Part shown: piece after piece, positions 21,737 to 28,024 of the stretch | Position numbering within the stretch: position 1 is the first letter of the stretch | Layout of the letters: every line of letters starts with the position of its first letter | DNA from: a virus | DNA length: 33,971 nt | Virus record (IMG/VR): IMGVR_UViG_3300046697_000117 | Coordinates: 1-33,971 of that record | Direction: 5' to 3' (one strand) | Program-made: the position numbers and the translations under genes | Notes under the pieces: model-generated | The model's input: the letters and a program-made list of their open reading frames with translations, nothing else | Told to the model about the DNA's origin: nothing | Database searches by the model: none

Positions 21737-21883
21737 TTACCCCGCTTTATTGCTCATGGCCTGGGTCAGCAGGTCCACGACGTATCGGTTTAAGCTTTTG
21801 CCCTGGTCGGTCGCCGCATGCTTGAGGGCGCGGTGGACAGATGCGGGCACTTTACGAATTTGGATGATCGTGGTGTCGGTCAT
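21737..21883 (-). CDS. Ribbon-helix-helix DNA-binding protein, 48 aa
   Basis: TIIQIRKVPASVHRALKHAA, then TDQGKSLNRYVVDLLTQA: a strand (IIQIRKV) followed by two helices with the S-x-N-x-Y/F turn, as in Arc/FitA-type RHH proteins. Such proteins bind DNA as dimers and often control their own operon. The nearest candidate operators are the direct repeats at the late promoter at 22305-22342. AGGGAT precedes the ATG. A FitA-like antitoxin is possible, but no PIN toxin gene is adjacent. Confidence 0.7.
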   Translation of the reverse strand: MTDTTIIQIRKVPASVHRALKHAATDQGKSLNRYVVDLLTQAMSNKAG

Positions 21884-21884
21884 G

Positions 21885-22058
21885 TTACATATCCCTATCG
21901 AGCGTATAGGCGCGCTTGCGGTCGATCTGCCGTTGCGCCGCCGCCACGGCGTCGGCTTTGGTCGCGTATCCCATTACTCTCACCAGCGCCCCCCAGGGGA
22001 AATGTACGAGCGCCGTCCATCCATTTGTCCTTTTGGCGGTCTTGATTGTCGTCATCAT
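21885..22058 (-). CDS. Small unknown protein, 57 aa
   Basis: MMTTIKTAKRTNGWTALVHF, then PWGALVRVMGYATKADAVAA and a basic helical end. The pattern (two or three strands, GYATKADAVAAAQRQI helix) resembles small beta-beta-alpha proteins of phage, possibly nucleic-acid-binding, but no family can be named. The first of two ATGs is chosen (GGAGGCGACATT upstream). It overlaps the preceding gene by 4 nt and is followed after 1 nt by the RHH gene. Confidence 0.55.
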   Translation of the reverse strand: MMTTIKTAKRTNGWTALVHFPWGALVRVMGYATKADAVAAAQRQIDRKRAYTLDRDM

Positions 22059-22270
22059 AATGTCGCCTCCGTGACTGTAGCTCCTGCTGCTCTCATTTTG
22101 TCAAGGGCCGCCGTGAACTGGCTGGTCGTCCAAAATTGCGAGGATCCTGCGGGATACACGTTGCCGTTTGCCGCTGTCTTAAAAACTTGGGTCTTGCCAT
22201 TGGGCAGCGTGACCGTGGTCTCTGTTACGTCGTGGTTGGGATTGTTGTCAGTGCCGTGATTCTGGTTCAT
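22055..22270 (-). CDS. First gene of the late operon, unknown, 71 aa
   Basis: MNQNHGTDNNPNHDVTETTV, then TLPNGKTQVFKTAANGNVYP, ending with QFTAALDKMRAAGATVTEATL. Asn-rich start, beta middle and a helical end. Start at ATG 22270 with GGAGGAGGATGAA immediately upstream. It is the promoter-proximal gene of the minus-strand late block. The frame is open further upstream, but that part crosses the promoter and is not coding. Function unknown. Confidence 0.6.
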   Translation of the reverse strand: MNQNHGTDNNPNHDVTETTVTLPNGKTQVFKTAANGNVYPAGSSQFWTTSQFTAALDKMRAAGATVTEATL

Positions 22271-22304
22271 TTCATCCTCCTCCGTTTGATTTTGTGTTTG
22301 ATCT

Positions 22305-22342
22305 ATCCTTATCATACCTATAATATAACCCATGCTTATCAT
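22305..22342. promoter_or_regulatory. Direct-repeat operator candidate over the late promoter
   Basis: ATCCTTATCAT at 22305-22315 and ATGCTTATCAT at 22332-22342 are 10 of 11 identical and 27 nt apart. One lies at the expected transcription start, the other inside the -35/-10 spacer, so a bound protein would block the polymerase. Candidate binders are the RHH proteins encoded at 21737 and 23747 or the Xre protein at 27466. Confidence 0.5.
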
Positions 22343-22350
22343 CGTGTCAA
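22322..22350 (-). promoter_or_regulatory. Late-operon sigma70 promoter
   Basis: On the minus strand: TTGACA (plus 22345-22350), a 17-nt spacer, TATATT (plus 22322-22327). A perfect -35 box and five of six -10 matches with ideal spacing make it the best promoter in the window. It drives the minus-strand genes beginning at 22270. Confidence 0.75.
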
Positions 22351-22408
22351 GAGTTATTTTCATCTCCACAAAAGATTTTTTGGCATAGTTGCGAAAGATC
22401 GAAACTAC

Positions 22409-22437
22409 TTGACAAAGATGCGGAAAAGGCGTAAACG
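22409..22437 (+). promoter_or_regulatory. Promoter upstream of the TerS-like gene
   Basis: TTGACA at 22409-22414, a 17-nt spacer and TAAACG at 22432-22437 (3 of 6). The -10 box ends 5 nt before the ATG of the TerS-like gene, so transcription would begin at or next to the start codon. That would give a leaderless mRNA. The weak -10 makes this tentative. Confidence 0.35.
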
Positions 22438-22442
22438 AAGGG

Positions 22443-22928
22443 ATGACGCAGGTTGAGGCGCAGATCATAGAGAGGACGGCAGCGGGGGAGTCTACCAGGG
22501 AGATTGCGCCCCATGTAGGTGTATCTCCGGCAACCGTGCAGCGCCGTCTTCGCAACCCCGAGGTAAGGGCCGCCATTGAAGCTGTCCAGGCGCAACTTAC
22601 CGAGCAATGGTTGTCTAAGTCGGCCGGCAATATAGCTCATGCAATAGAGCACTATCGGGATAAGGCGGAGATTGTGATCGATGGTAAGGGTAAACCTCAT
22701 ATTCAGACGGATTTTCAACTCAGGGAGCATGGGTATCGGGCGTCGATAAAGGTGCTTGAGAGTGTGGGTATTCTCGCTTCGCCCGCACCGTCAATTTTTG
22801 TCCAGCAGATCTTCAATACCCAAGTCAACAACTTCTCGGATGCAGCCGCTCAATCAATCCTTGATCGCCTCTCAGGTTCATTCACCCCCCCTGTTGAGGG
22901 AGAGATCATCGATTATGATGAGCGGTAA
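22443..22928 (+). CDS. Terminase small subunit-like protein, 161 aa
   Basis: The N-terminal helix-turn-helix (VEAQIIERTAAGESTREIAP, HVGVSPATVQRRLRN, residues 4-40) recognises DNA. A long helical middle (AIEAVQAQLTEQWLSKSA, IAHAIEHYRDKAEIVI) would form the ring, and the C-terminus is Ser/Pro-rich and acidic (PPVEGEIIDYDER). This order fits small terminases that select the packaging site and activate TerL. It is on the strand opposite to terL and more than 2 kb away, which is unusual. AAGGG touches the ATG, with no spaced ribosome site. Confidence 0.6.
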   Translation: MTQVEAQIIERTAAGESTREIAPHVGVSPATVQRRLRNPEVRAAIEAVQAQLTEQWLSKSAGNIAHAIEHYRDKAEIVIDGKGKPHIQTDFQLREHGYRASIKVLESVGILASPAPSIFVQQIFNTQVNNFSDAAAQSILDRLSGSFTPPVEGEIIDYDER

Positions 22929-23086
22929 GGCTGTGTCATCCTTCTAATAGACGACGTAAGCCCCCGTTATCATTAACCTTTACGATTCTTCATAATCATA
23001 CATACCCCCAGATAGACCCCCAAAAGAAGATAGTAGGGGGGTGCTTGGTTGTCGTCGGAAAATTCCGGCATGGCTGGTAGGGGGGA

Positions 23087-23111
23087 GGGGGGGAGCGTCG
23101 GGCTCCCTCCC
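23087..23111 (+). terminator. GC-rich hairpin downstream of the TerS-like gene
   Basis: A 10-bp stem (GGGGGGGAGC paired with GCTCCCTCCC, one G-T pair) around the loop GTCGG. It is about 160 nt after the TerS-like stop. The stem is very stable but no T-run follows, so termination would be weak or Rho-assisted. Confidence 0.4.
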
Positions 23112-23603
23112 CTGGGTCCCATACACGTACATCCTCTCAACACACAAGCCTATTTTTCAACTTTCGCTGATTATCACTTTATTCTTGACTTCTTCTATCC
23201 CCTTGTGATATTCAATAATCCTATGTCTTCATCGGCAGTGCAACATAGTTTCACCGAAACCTTGCAGGCGGGTCTCACCCGACCGCCGAACGGCCCGACT
23301 GACCGGGTCAACGGAACAAACAGCCACCTTTCTTTAAAACGATCCTTAACGGCCTGTACTCGCAGTCGGCAGGGACAACCGGGATCAAAGACGCGGCAGA
23401 GCGCACGGTAGGGCTGATAATTTCTGTAAGGGTAGTCAGAGAGTAGTAGGTTCTTTACGGGTGTAGGGCTACGCCCAAGGCAAAGAGACAGAAGGAGCAG
23501 AAAAAAAATGATCTCCGCAGTGGACATGTTGTCGGCTATATAGCTCGTGAGCATACATGCTGAATTGGTAACCAGCTTACCTATCATGTATAGGCAAAGT
23601 TAC

Positions 23604-23627
23604 GGGGCCGTCTTTCGGGGCGGCTCC
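23604..23627 (+). terminator. 9-bp hairpin before the early promoter
   Basis: GGGGCCGTC pairs with GGCGGCTCC (two G-T pairs) around the loop TTTCGG. It stands about 50 nt upstream of the early promoter and may insulate the early operon from upstream reading. Only TGCATTTG follows, not a clear T-tract. Confidence 0.4.
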
Positions 23628-23675
23628 TGCATTTGAACCTCTCAGAAAAATCTTCATCTCCCCTAAAAATAATTC

Positions 23676-23704
23676 TTGACTTTATCTCTAAGCCCTGCTA
23701 TTAT
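23676..23704 (+). promoter_or_regulatory. Early-operon sigma70 promoter
   Basis: TTGACT at 23676-23681, a 17-nt spacer and TATTAT at 23699-23704: five of six in each box with ideal spacing. It precedes the RHH gene at 23747 by about 36 nt of leader. Confidence 0.7.
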
Positions 23705-23715
23705 TACGTTTAGCG

Positions 23716-23735
23716 GTTATAGATTGCTATATAAC
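23716..23735. promoter_or_regulatory. Palindromic operator candidate in the early leader
   Basis: GTTATA and TATAAC form an inverted repeat with 8 nt between, just downstream of the expected transcription start and before the AAGGAGGG ribosome site. A symmetric site here fits autoregulation by the RHH protein encoded immediately downstream. Confidence 0.45.
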
Positions 23736-23746
23736 AAGGAGGGAAA

Positions 23747-23905
23747 ATGCAGACAACAATAGTAGATTTGCTTTATGAAACGAAAGAAAGGCTCAGGGAA
23801 ATAAGTAGGGAAGAAAACACGACGATGTCGTCTCTTATCCGCGAGGCGGTGGACAAGCTGATAAAGGCGCGGGACCGGCAAAAGGCGAAGAAGGCGACGC
23901 CATGA
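23747..23905 (+). CDS. CopG-like ribbon-helix-helix regulator, 52 aa
   Basis: MQTTIVDLLYETKERLREIS, then REENTTMSSLIREAVDKLIK: a short strand, helix 1 and helix 2 with the T-x-S-S-L-I-R-E-A signature of CopG/MetJ-like RHH proteins, plus a basic tail (RDRQKAKKATP). AAGGAGGG lies before the ATG. It is first in the early operon, behind a strong promoter and a palindrome, so it is a likely autorepressor. Its stop overlaps the next start (ATGA). Confidence 0.7.
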   Translation: MQTTIVDLLYETKERLREISREENTTMSSLIREAVDKLIKARDRQKAKKATP

Positions 23906-23985
23906 TCGCTATAATCGTCGAGTGCATCATCTGCCTATCGGTTGCAGGCGGGCTATGGTTGAGGGAGAAGAGAGGTGGACGATGA
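23902..23985 (+). CDS. 27-residue membrane peptide
   Basis: MIAIIVECIICLSVAGGLWL, then REKRGGR. Residues 2-20 form a hydrophobic span, with a basic C-terminal end, so it is a single-pass membrane peptide with positive-inside character. It overlaps both neighbours by 4 nt (ATGA at each side), which supports it as real. It has the same layout as the peptide at 2219. Confidence 0.5.
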   Translation: MIAIIVECIICLSVAGGLWLREKRGGR

Positions 23986-24260
23986 GCCGAGACTACGAAA
24001 CGGAAGATTACCCCAAGGACTTCGAGGAGGCCGTGACCACGTATGCCCACAAGATCACGCCCTTTTGGGACAAGACGCGGTTCCCCTGGAAGATCGCTCT
24101 GTTCTTCTTCGAGAAGGGGAAAGAAGCGAGTTGCAGAGACAACTGGACCCAGATTGCTGAGGACCTGCTGGCGATCTCGCAGAATAGGCCGCCCAGGAAA
24201 GTTGTGTCCTTCACCCCTCTTGACCCCTCGATCCTGCCGAAAGTGGAGGTGAAGAAGTGA
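23982..24260 (+). CDS. Unknown early protein, 92 aa
   Basis: The frame starts at ATG 23982, overlapping the previous stop. It is acidic at the N-terminus (SRDYETEDYPKDFEEAVTTY) and rich in aromatic residues (FWDKTRFPWKIALFFFEKGK), and its C-terminus (VVSFTPLDPSILPKVEVKK) is basic/hydrophobic. One Cys only. No motif or family is recognised. The gene is coupled at both ends by short overlaps. Confidence 0.55.
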   Translation: MSRDYETEDYPKDFEEAVTTYAHKITPFWDKTRFPWKIALFFFEKGKEASCRDNWTQIAEDLLAISQNRPPRKVVSFTPLDPSILPKVEVKK

Positions 24261-24640
24261 GCGAGAAATGTAAACAAACGGTGAAGGGCGTGGGACAGTG
24301 GGGAGCTTTCAAAATGTGTCAGTGTTCCTTTCCTGTTTGGACGGAGCATCCCGAAGACGGTTATTGCAAGATGCACCACCCCGTAACGGTTGAGGCGCGC
24401 CGCGATAAGTCCCAGGCTGCATGGGATAAGAAGTGGGCCAACAGGCCGGAGGTGCGGCTTGTCGAGATGACGAAACAGAGAGACGCGCTGTATGAGGCGC
24501 TGGGAGAAATTCTATCCTTGGCAGTTGCCTGGGCCGCTTACTATCAAGCGGTGTATGAGGCCGGCGGCACTTTTGACCCTGAACACAAGAGCATCATAGA
24601 CAAAGCTAAAGTCGCCCTCGCCCTCGTGGAGAAACCATGA
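24257..24640 (+). CDS. Cys/His-containing early protein, 127 aa
   Basis: The GTG start has GGAGGTGAAGAA upstream. Cysteines at about 5, 21, 23 and 37 with HH at 40-41 (MCQCSFPVWTEHPEDGYCKM) suggest one small zinc site. The rest is helical (RLVEMTKQRDALYEALGEIL and AWAAYYQAVYEAGG). It overlaps the stop of the preceding gene (GTGA). Function unknown. Confidence 0.55.
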   Translation: MSEKCKQTVKGVGQWGAFKMCQCSFPVWTEHPEDGYCKMHHPVTVEARRDKSQAAWDKKWANRPEVRLVEMTKQRDALYEALGEILSLAVAWAAYYQAVYEAGGTFDPEHKSIIDKAKVALALVEKP

Positions 24641-24786
24641 AGCGATTCCGGCTATGGCTGGCCCGTAAGATCCTGCCGGGGGGATACAAATTGGTGCGCG
24701 TGGCTTCGGGCTGGCACAAGAAGCGGAAGACGCCCTTGGAGGATATCGTAAATAAAAACAAGGAGAATATCAATGAAAAGGTTTGA
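24637..24786 (+). CDS. Small basic protein, 49 aa
   Basis: MKRFRLWLARKILPGGYKLV, then RVASGWHKKRKTPLEDIVNK. A strongly basic, amphipathic N-terminal helix that could attach to membranes or nucleic acid. It overlaps the upstream stop (ATGA) and the next start by 14 nt. No family is recognised. Confidence 0.45.
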   Translation: MKRFRLWLARKILPGGYKLVRVASGWHKKRKTPLEDIVNKNKENINEKV

Positions 24787-25408
24787 CGAGTATACGAAAG
24801 AAGAGGTTGCACAGTGGACCGACGAGGACATTCAGCGCCTTATTGAAGTCGAATTGATGATTGAAGGCGTCGCTACAGTGCCGCCGCCTGCTCCGCTCAA
24901 CACAACGAAGCCAGATATCAAGCCCACAACCATCGTCTACAAGGTTAAAGATTTGTACGTAAAGAGCATAGAGGATGCCAAGACGATCCTGGAAATCCAA
25001 ACGTTTGACCAAGATTACGACAGTTCCATCGGGTACAATTTTATGTGGCTGAAGCCTTGCGCGTCATACAAAGAACAGATTACCGAGGTAGCCTTTTATG
25101 CCGAGGCCGATGTTCGGGCCATAGGCACAGAATTAAAGGAGAACGAGCGGAAACAGAAAGAATACGACGAGGACAAGAAGAAATATAACGACTTCATCAA
25201 AGCAACTGACGGCGTTCGCTCTGATGTCCGTGTTTGCTACCGAGAAGCCTGCCAGTGGATGAACGCAATCGAACAGGCGACGCAAATACTCAACAAATAT
25301 CGGGGTCTTGCCGGGGACGAAGAAACAGCCATCAAGTTTTTCCGTGACGCCTACAAAGAAAAACCGGAGATCGTCGGGGCGGTGCTCGGGGAGGCAAGCG
25401 TAGAATGA
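24773..25408 (+). CDS. Unknown early protein, 211 aa
   Basis: It begins MKRFDEYTKEEVAQWTDEDI, then QRLIEVELMIEGVATVPPPA: the helix-plus-proline start is shared with a set of uncharacterised phage early proteins. A beta-rich core follows (TTIVYKVKDLYVKSIEDAKT, NFMWLKPCASYKEQITEVAF) and then a charged coiled coil (LKENERKQKEYDEDKKKYND). No nuclease or ATPase motif is visible. AAGGAGAATATCA precedes the ATG. Confidence 0.6.
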   Translation: MKRFDEYTKEEVAQWTDEDIQRLIEVELMIEGVATVPPPAPLNTTKPDIKPTTIVYKVKDLYVKSIEDAKTILEIQTFDQDYDSSIGYNFMWLKPCASYKEQITEVAFYAEADVRAIGTELKENERKQKEYDEDKKKYNDFIKATDGVRSDVRVCYREACQWMNAIEQATQILNKYRGLAGDEETAIKFFRDAYKEKPEIVGAVLGEASVE

Positions 25409-25548
25409 GCGATTTCAGTTTCACGACAACCTGCTCTTTCTGCGGTCGGCGTTTCTGCCCAGATGACGGACCGTGCGAGTGCGTTGAGATAGCTGATTAT
25501 GAAGAGGGGGATGACAAGGAGGAATTGTGCAATACGAGCGAAGAATAG
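25405..25548 (+). CDS. Cys-rich small protein, 47 aa
   Basis: MSDFSFTTTCSFCGRRFCPD, then DGPCECVEIADYEEG. CxxC, a third Cys and a CxC give five cysteines within 17 residues, likely a zinc ribbon/treble clef. The C-terminal part is acidic. It overlaps the nuclease start by 22 nt. The ribosome site is GGGGAGGC, about 8 nt upstream. Confidence 0.5.
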   Translation: MSDFSFTTTCSFCGRRFCPDDGPCECVEIADYEEGDDKEELCNTSEE

Positions 25549-26276
25549 TTGATGCCGAGAAGGGGATCGTCCAGATCACTACCGAAGATGAGAGGTTTTA
25601 TTCCAAACACGTTGACGGTAAAGAAATATGGATTCCGAGCATCACCTGGATTTGCGATTTTTTACCGAAGTCAACGCCGTTTTACAAGTGGTTGGCAAAT
25701 CACGGCTGGGATGAAGCCCAGGCCCTCAAAGAGGCTGGCGGTGAACGCGGGACCTATGTCCACAATGCGGTGAATGTCCTTCTCCGCGGCGGTACAATCG
25801 CCTACAACACGATTGTCGGTGACCGGGAACTTACCACAGAGGAGTATGTCTGCGTCATGTCCGCAGTGGACTGGTACAACGAGTATAAGCCAAAGGCCAT
25901 CTTTACCGAGCATACTGTCTTTTCACCCGATGACAGGTTTGCGGGAACACTTGACCTTTTATGCGAAATTAAGGGACAAGACTTTATAGTTGATTTTAAG
26001 ACCAGTTCTGATATCTGGCCGCCCCACAAAATCCAAGTAACAGCGTACCGGATGGCTTTAGGAATTGATGCGAAATTGGCAATAGTTCAATTAGGTTATC
26101 GCCGGAACAAAATCAAAAAGTTTAAAATGACCGAAATTAATCCCGATGAAGTGCTTTTTGAAGCCGCATATACTATTTGGAAATCTGAAGTTTCTGAAAA
26201 AACACCTCTGCAAAAAGACATGCCCCTTGAATTAAAACTTGACAATCTTACTTATAAGGGGTACACTAAGGGATGA
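25527..26276 (+). CDS. PD-(D/E)XK exonuclease-like protein
   Basis: A 249-residue protein. The core is FTEHTVFSPDDRFAGTLDLL followed by IVDFKTSSDIWPPHKIQVTA: D143, then D156-x-K158, then Q170 and Y174. This is the RecB/Cas4-like phage exonuclease pattern, and GERGTYVHN (about residue 72) supplies the upstream H. Such nucleases process double-strand ends for recombination or replication. Starts at GTG 25527 with GGAGGAATT upstream. It lies close to the SSB-like gene, consistent with a recombination module; an annealase was not found here. Confidence 0.75.
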   Translation: MQYERRIVDAEKGIVQITTEDERFYSKHVDGKEIWIPSITWICDFLPKSTPFYKWLANHGWDEAQALKEAGGERGTYVHNAVNVLLRGGTIAYNTIVGDRELTTEEYVCVMSAVDWYNEYKPKAIFTEHTVFSPDDRFAGTLDLLCEIKGQDFIVDFKTSSDIWPPHKIQVTAYRMALGIDAKLAIVQLGYRRNKIKKFKMTEINPDEVLFEAAYTIWKSEVSEKTPLQKDMPLELKLDNLTYKGYTKG

Positions 26277-26425
26277 AAGTAACTCTAAAAAAAGTAATGT
26301 GCAAGAGGTGTCAACATGAATGGTTCCCCCGAAGCGAAGAAATCAGAAGATGCCCCGCCTGCAAATCCTATTATTGGGACAAGGAAAAGAAGCAGAAGCG
26401 AGACAATGAAAGAAAGGAGGATTGA
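26273..26425 (+). CDS. Zinc-ribbon protein, 50 aa
   Basis: MKVTLKKVMCKRCQHEWFPR, then SEEIRRCPACKSYYWDKEKK: two CxxC pairs in the layout of small phage zinc ribbons. A basic tail follows. The ATG overlaps the stop of the exonuclease gene (ATGA). Possible DNA or RNA binding. Confidence 0.6.
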   Translation: MKVTLKKVMCKRCQHEWFPRSEEIRRCPACKSYYWDKEKKQKRDNERKED

Positions 26426-26543
26426 AAATTTAGTTGCAATGCCGCGAAAAAGCCATTCTCCAAAATCAATAACCGAACCATATAAAATACGGATTCTTGA
26501 GTTAGAAAGACAATTAATAGACCTTAAAGGAGGTAAGAAATGA
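26406..26543 (+). CDS. Short basic protein of unknown function, 45 aa
   Basis: MKERRIENLVAMPRKSHSPK, then SITEPYKIRILELERQLIDL and KGGKK. The C-terminal part is helical with leucine spacing. It starts inside the zinc-ribbon gene and has no clear ribosome site, so only translational coupling supports it. The SSB-like gene overlaps its stop (ATGA). It might be only an accidental open frame. Confidence 0.4.
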   Translation: MKERRIENLVAMPRKSHSPKSITEPYKIRILELERQLIDLKGGKK

Positions 26544-27025
26544 GTCATTATCCGCCGGTAAGAAAAGTAACCGACTTTGAAAAAGTCGCGTGCGGCGACT
26601 TCATCACGGGCACTATCAGCAAAATCGAGTACGACGATACCCACAAATTCAAAGGGTTCGAGGGGAAAGAGGACCGGATATCTGAGGCCGTCAGACTTGT
26701 CTTTACCCTTGACGGGTATGAATATCCGCATCGGTCGCGCTGGATGTCGTTTTCGCTTGGGGAGAAAAGCAATTTGTACAAAAAATACGTCGCCAAGTTA
26801 GTGAACAACGCCAAGCCCGATATGCATTTCGACCTCGACGCCCTTCTCGGTATGAAGGTAAAAACGATTTGGGAGGACAACGGGGACTTCCAAAATCTCG
26901 ACAGCATTTATCCCAATGGCAAGAAACTTGAAGTTGATGCGACCGCGCCGGATGAACATCCGCCGGCAGACGACGATTTTCCTGTCGAACACGAAACGTT
27001 TGAAGACGACGACATGCCGCTGTAA
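26540..27025 (+). CDS. SSB-like protein with acidic C-terminal tip, 161 aa
   Basis: A beta-rich core (GDFITGTISKIEYDDTHKFK, EAVRLVFTLDGYEYPHRSRW, MKVKTIWEDNGDFQNLDSI) that could be an OB fold, followed by a very acidic Pro-rich tail ending FEDDDMPL, reminiscent of the DDDIPF tip of bacterial SSB that recruits partners. AAAGGAGGTAAGAA is a strong ribosome site. Next to the exonuclease it would fit a single-strand DNA-binding role. It could also be another phage DNA-metabolism protein with an OB domain. Confidence 0.5.
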   Translation: MSHYPPVRKVTDFEKVACGDFITGTISKIEYDDTHKFKGFEGKEDRISEAVRLVFTLDGYEYPHRSRWMSFSLGEKSNLYKKYVAKLVNNAKPDMHFDLDALLGMKVKTIWEDNGDFQNLDSIYPNGKKLEVDATAPDEHPPADDDFPVEHETFEDDDMPL

Positions 27026-27083
27026 ACCGGACGAGCGATCTATAACCGGCGTACCGACCTACGCCGCATAAAAGGAGGACAGT

Positions 27084-27299
27084 ATGTTGCTTGACAAAAA
27101 TGATCGGCCCATAAAGAGCATTTACTGCCAAGAGGATTGTCGCGCTGATTATATCGTAGGGATCCAAGGCGTCACCGAGATCACGGTTGCTCTTGAGTCG
27201 GAGCAGTTTTCCGAAGTGCCATGGTTTGAAATCCACGCTGGCGACAAGATAATGGCCCGCATCAATGCAGCGTATGTTACGGAAGTTGAATATTTGTAG
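27084..27299 (+). CDS. Unknown small beta protein, 71 aa
   Basis: IYCQEDCRADYIVGIQGVTE, then ITVALESEQFSEVPWFEIHA and ARINAAYVTEVEYL. Mainly beta strands with one C-x-x-x-C. AAAAGGAGGACAGT is a strong ribosome site. No family recognised. Confidence 0.55.
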   Translation: MLLDKNDRPIKSIYCQEDCRADYIVGIQGVTEITVALESEQFSEVPWFEIHAGDKIMARINAAYVTEVEYL

Positions 27300-27358
27300 G
27301 GCTATCTCGCCTATTCCGTCCTGAAAGGAGGGCGTTGAAGCAAAAAGGAGGAAGAAGG

Positions 27359-27493
27359 ATGAAAATTGACGAATTGACCATCGGAGAGGCGAAAGAACTG
27401 GCGGCTCACGGGATAGAGGTACAGCACGTGCCGAATGCTCCGCCTTTGGGGCCGGAGGTACTGGTGTGGAAAACTGGAGCGGGAAAATCATAG
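27359..27493 (+). CDS. Small unknown protein, 44 aa
   Basis: MKIDELTIGEAKELAAHGIE, then VQHVPNAPPLGPEVLVWKTG. The start MKIDELTIGEAKEL is a recurrent phage small-protein motif. GGAGGAAGAAGG precedes the ATG. It overlaps the Xre repressor start by 28 nt. Confidence 0.5.
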   Translation: MKIDELTIGEAKELAAHGIEVQHVPNAPPLGPEVLVWKTGAGKS

Positions 27494-27834
27494 CCCTGGG
27501 CGCAAGGCTAAAAGAACTAAGGATGCGGGCAGGGGAATCCTTACAGAAGGTGGCTAACGCGATCGGTTCCTCAAAGGCCCACATATGGGAACTGGAGACT
27601 GGCAAAAACAAAAACCCTGGTGCCGATTCACTAACCAAACTTGCGGACCACTTTCATGTATCGGTCGGATACCTGGTCGGCGAGGACCCCGAAGCGGCGG
27701 ATCAAAAACCTGAAGTCATTGCAATGTTCCGTCAACTTAAAAACCTCTCGGAGCAGGATCGCGAGACAATTAGCAACATTATGAAAACCCTAAGCGAACG
27801 AGCTGCAAAGGAGAAACGTGATCACGATAAGTAG
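27466..27834 (+). CDS. Xre-family repressor, 122 aa
   Basis: Residues 10-65 form the Xre helix-turn-helix (LGARLKELRMRAGESLQKVA, NAIGSSKAHIWELETG, LTKLADHFHVSVGYLVGED). The remaining part is a short charged helical tail. Such proteins are phage regulators, CI/Cro-like. The GTG start has GGAGGTACTG upstream. It is directly coupled to the truncated ImmA/IrrE start at 27818, which matches the common Xre-ImmA pairing of mobile elements where the ImmA protease degrades the repressor. Confidence 0.75.
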   Translation: MENWSGKIIALGARLKELRMRAGESLQKVANAIGSSKAHIWELETGKNKNPGADSLTKLADHFHVSVGYLVGEDPEAADQKPEVIAMFRQLKNLSEQDRETISNIMKTLSERAAKEKRDHDK

Positions 27835-28024
27835 AATTGATCTCGCCGACCTTACTACACCTGAGCGGATCGCGGGTGCAATTATCCGCGAGATATCTGA
27901 TCTTCCAATCCCCGTCCCGTGGGCACGCACCCGTAGGGCGCGCGAACGCGGGCGGGTAGCGGGGGGGCGGTCGCCTTGTGGGCTTGGTAATAGACACATA
28001 TCTCAACGCGATTCTTTTTCTTGA
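27818..28024 (+). pseudogene. ImmA/IrrE-like N-terminal remnant
   Basis: GTG start with AAAGGAGAAAC upstream. The first 33 residues, IDLADLTTPERIAGAIIREI, then SDLPIPVPWA, fit the beginning of ImmA/IrrE metallopeptidase genes that follow Xre repressors. After that the frame turns Arg/Gly-rich and stops, with no HExxH. The break coincides with a GC-rich stretch (27925-27975) right before the methyltransferase promoter. I infer that the protease gene was lost when the methyltransferase segment came in. Alternatively it is a short peptide that still acts with the repressor. Confidence 0.5.

Larger units (their letters stand above)
22929..23675. other. ORF-poor intergenic region between TerS-like and early genes
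   Basis: About 750 bp with no convincing gene. It contains G-runs and C-runs (23015-23040 and 23079-23112), strong hairpins described separately, and a palindrome-rich stretch near 23535-23590 (GCTATATAGC, GCTCGTGAGC, GCATACATGC). Proximity to the TerS-like gene makes a packaging site (pac/cos) or replication origin possible, but neither is shown by sequence. Confidence 0.5.

Noticed and set aside
21737-21883. Type II toxin-antitoxin pair with the neighbouring small genes
   Set aside because: The RHH protein is FitA-like, but no PIN or ParE-like toxin is adjacent; a transcription regulator is the simpler reading.
23049-23411. Plus-strand 120-residue open frame in the same gap
   Set aside because: Overlaps strong hairpins and G-runs, low-complexity translation, no ribosome site and no motif.
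23195-23587. Minus-strand 130-residue open frame with a hydrophobic stretch (IIFFLLLLSLCLG)
   Set aside because: No ribosome site at any of its starts, no recognised domain, an A-tract and palindromes inside, and it is against both flanking operons. Kept as part of the ORF-poor gap.
23580-23660. tRNA-like sequence (GGTTCAAATG on the minus strand)
   Set aside because: No T-arm pairing and no cloverleaf could be drawn.
27930-27985. GC-rich junction as an attachment site
   Set aside because: No second copy of the sequence and no integrase gene in the window.
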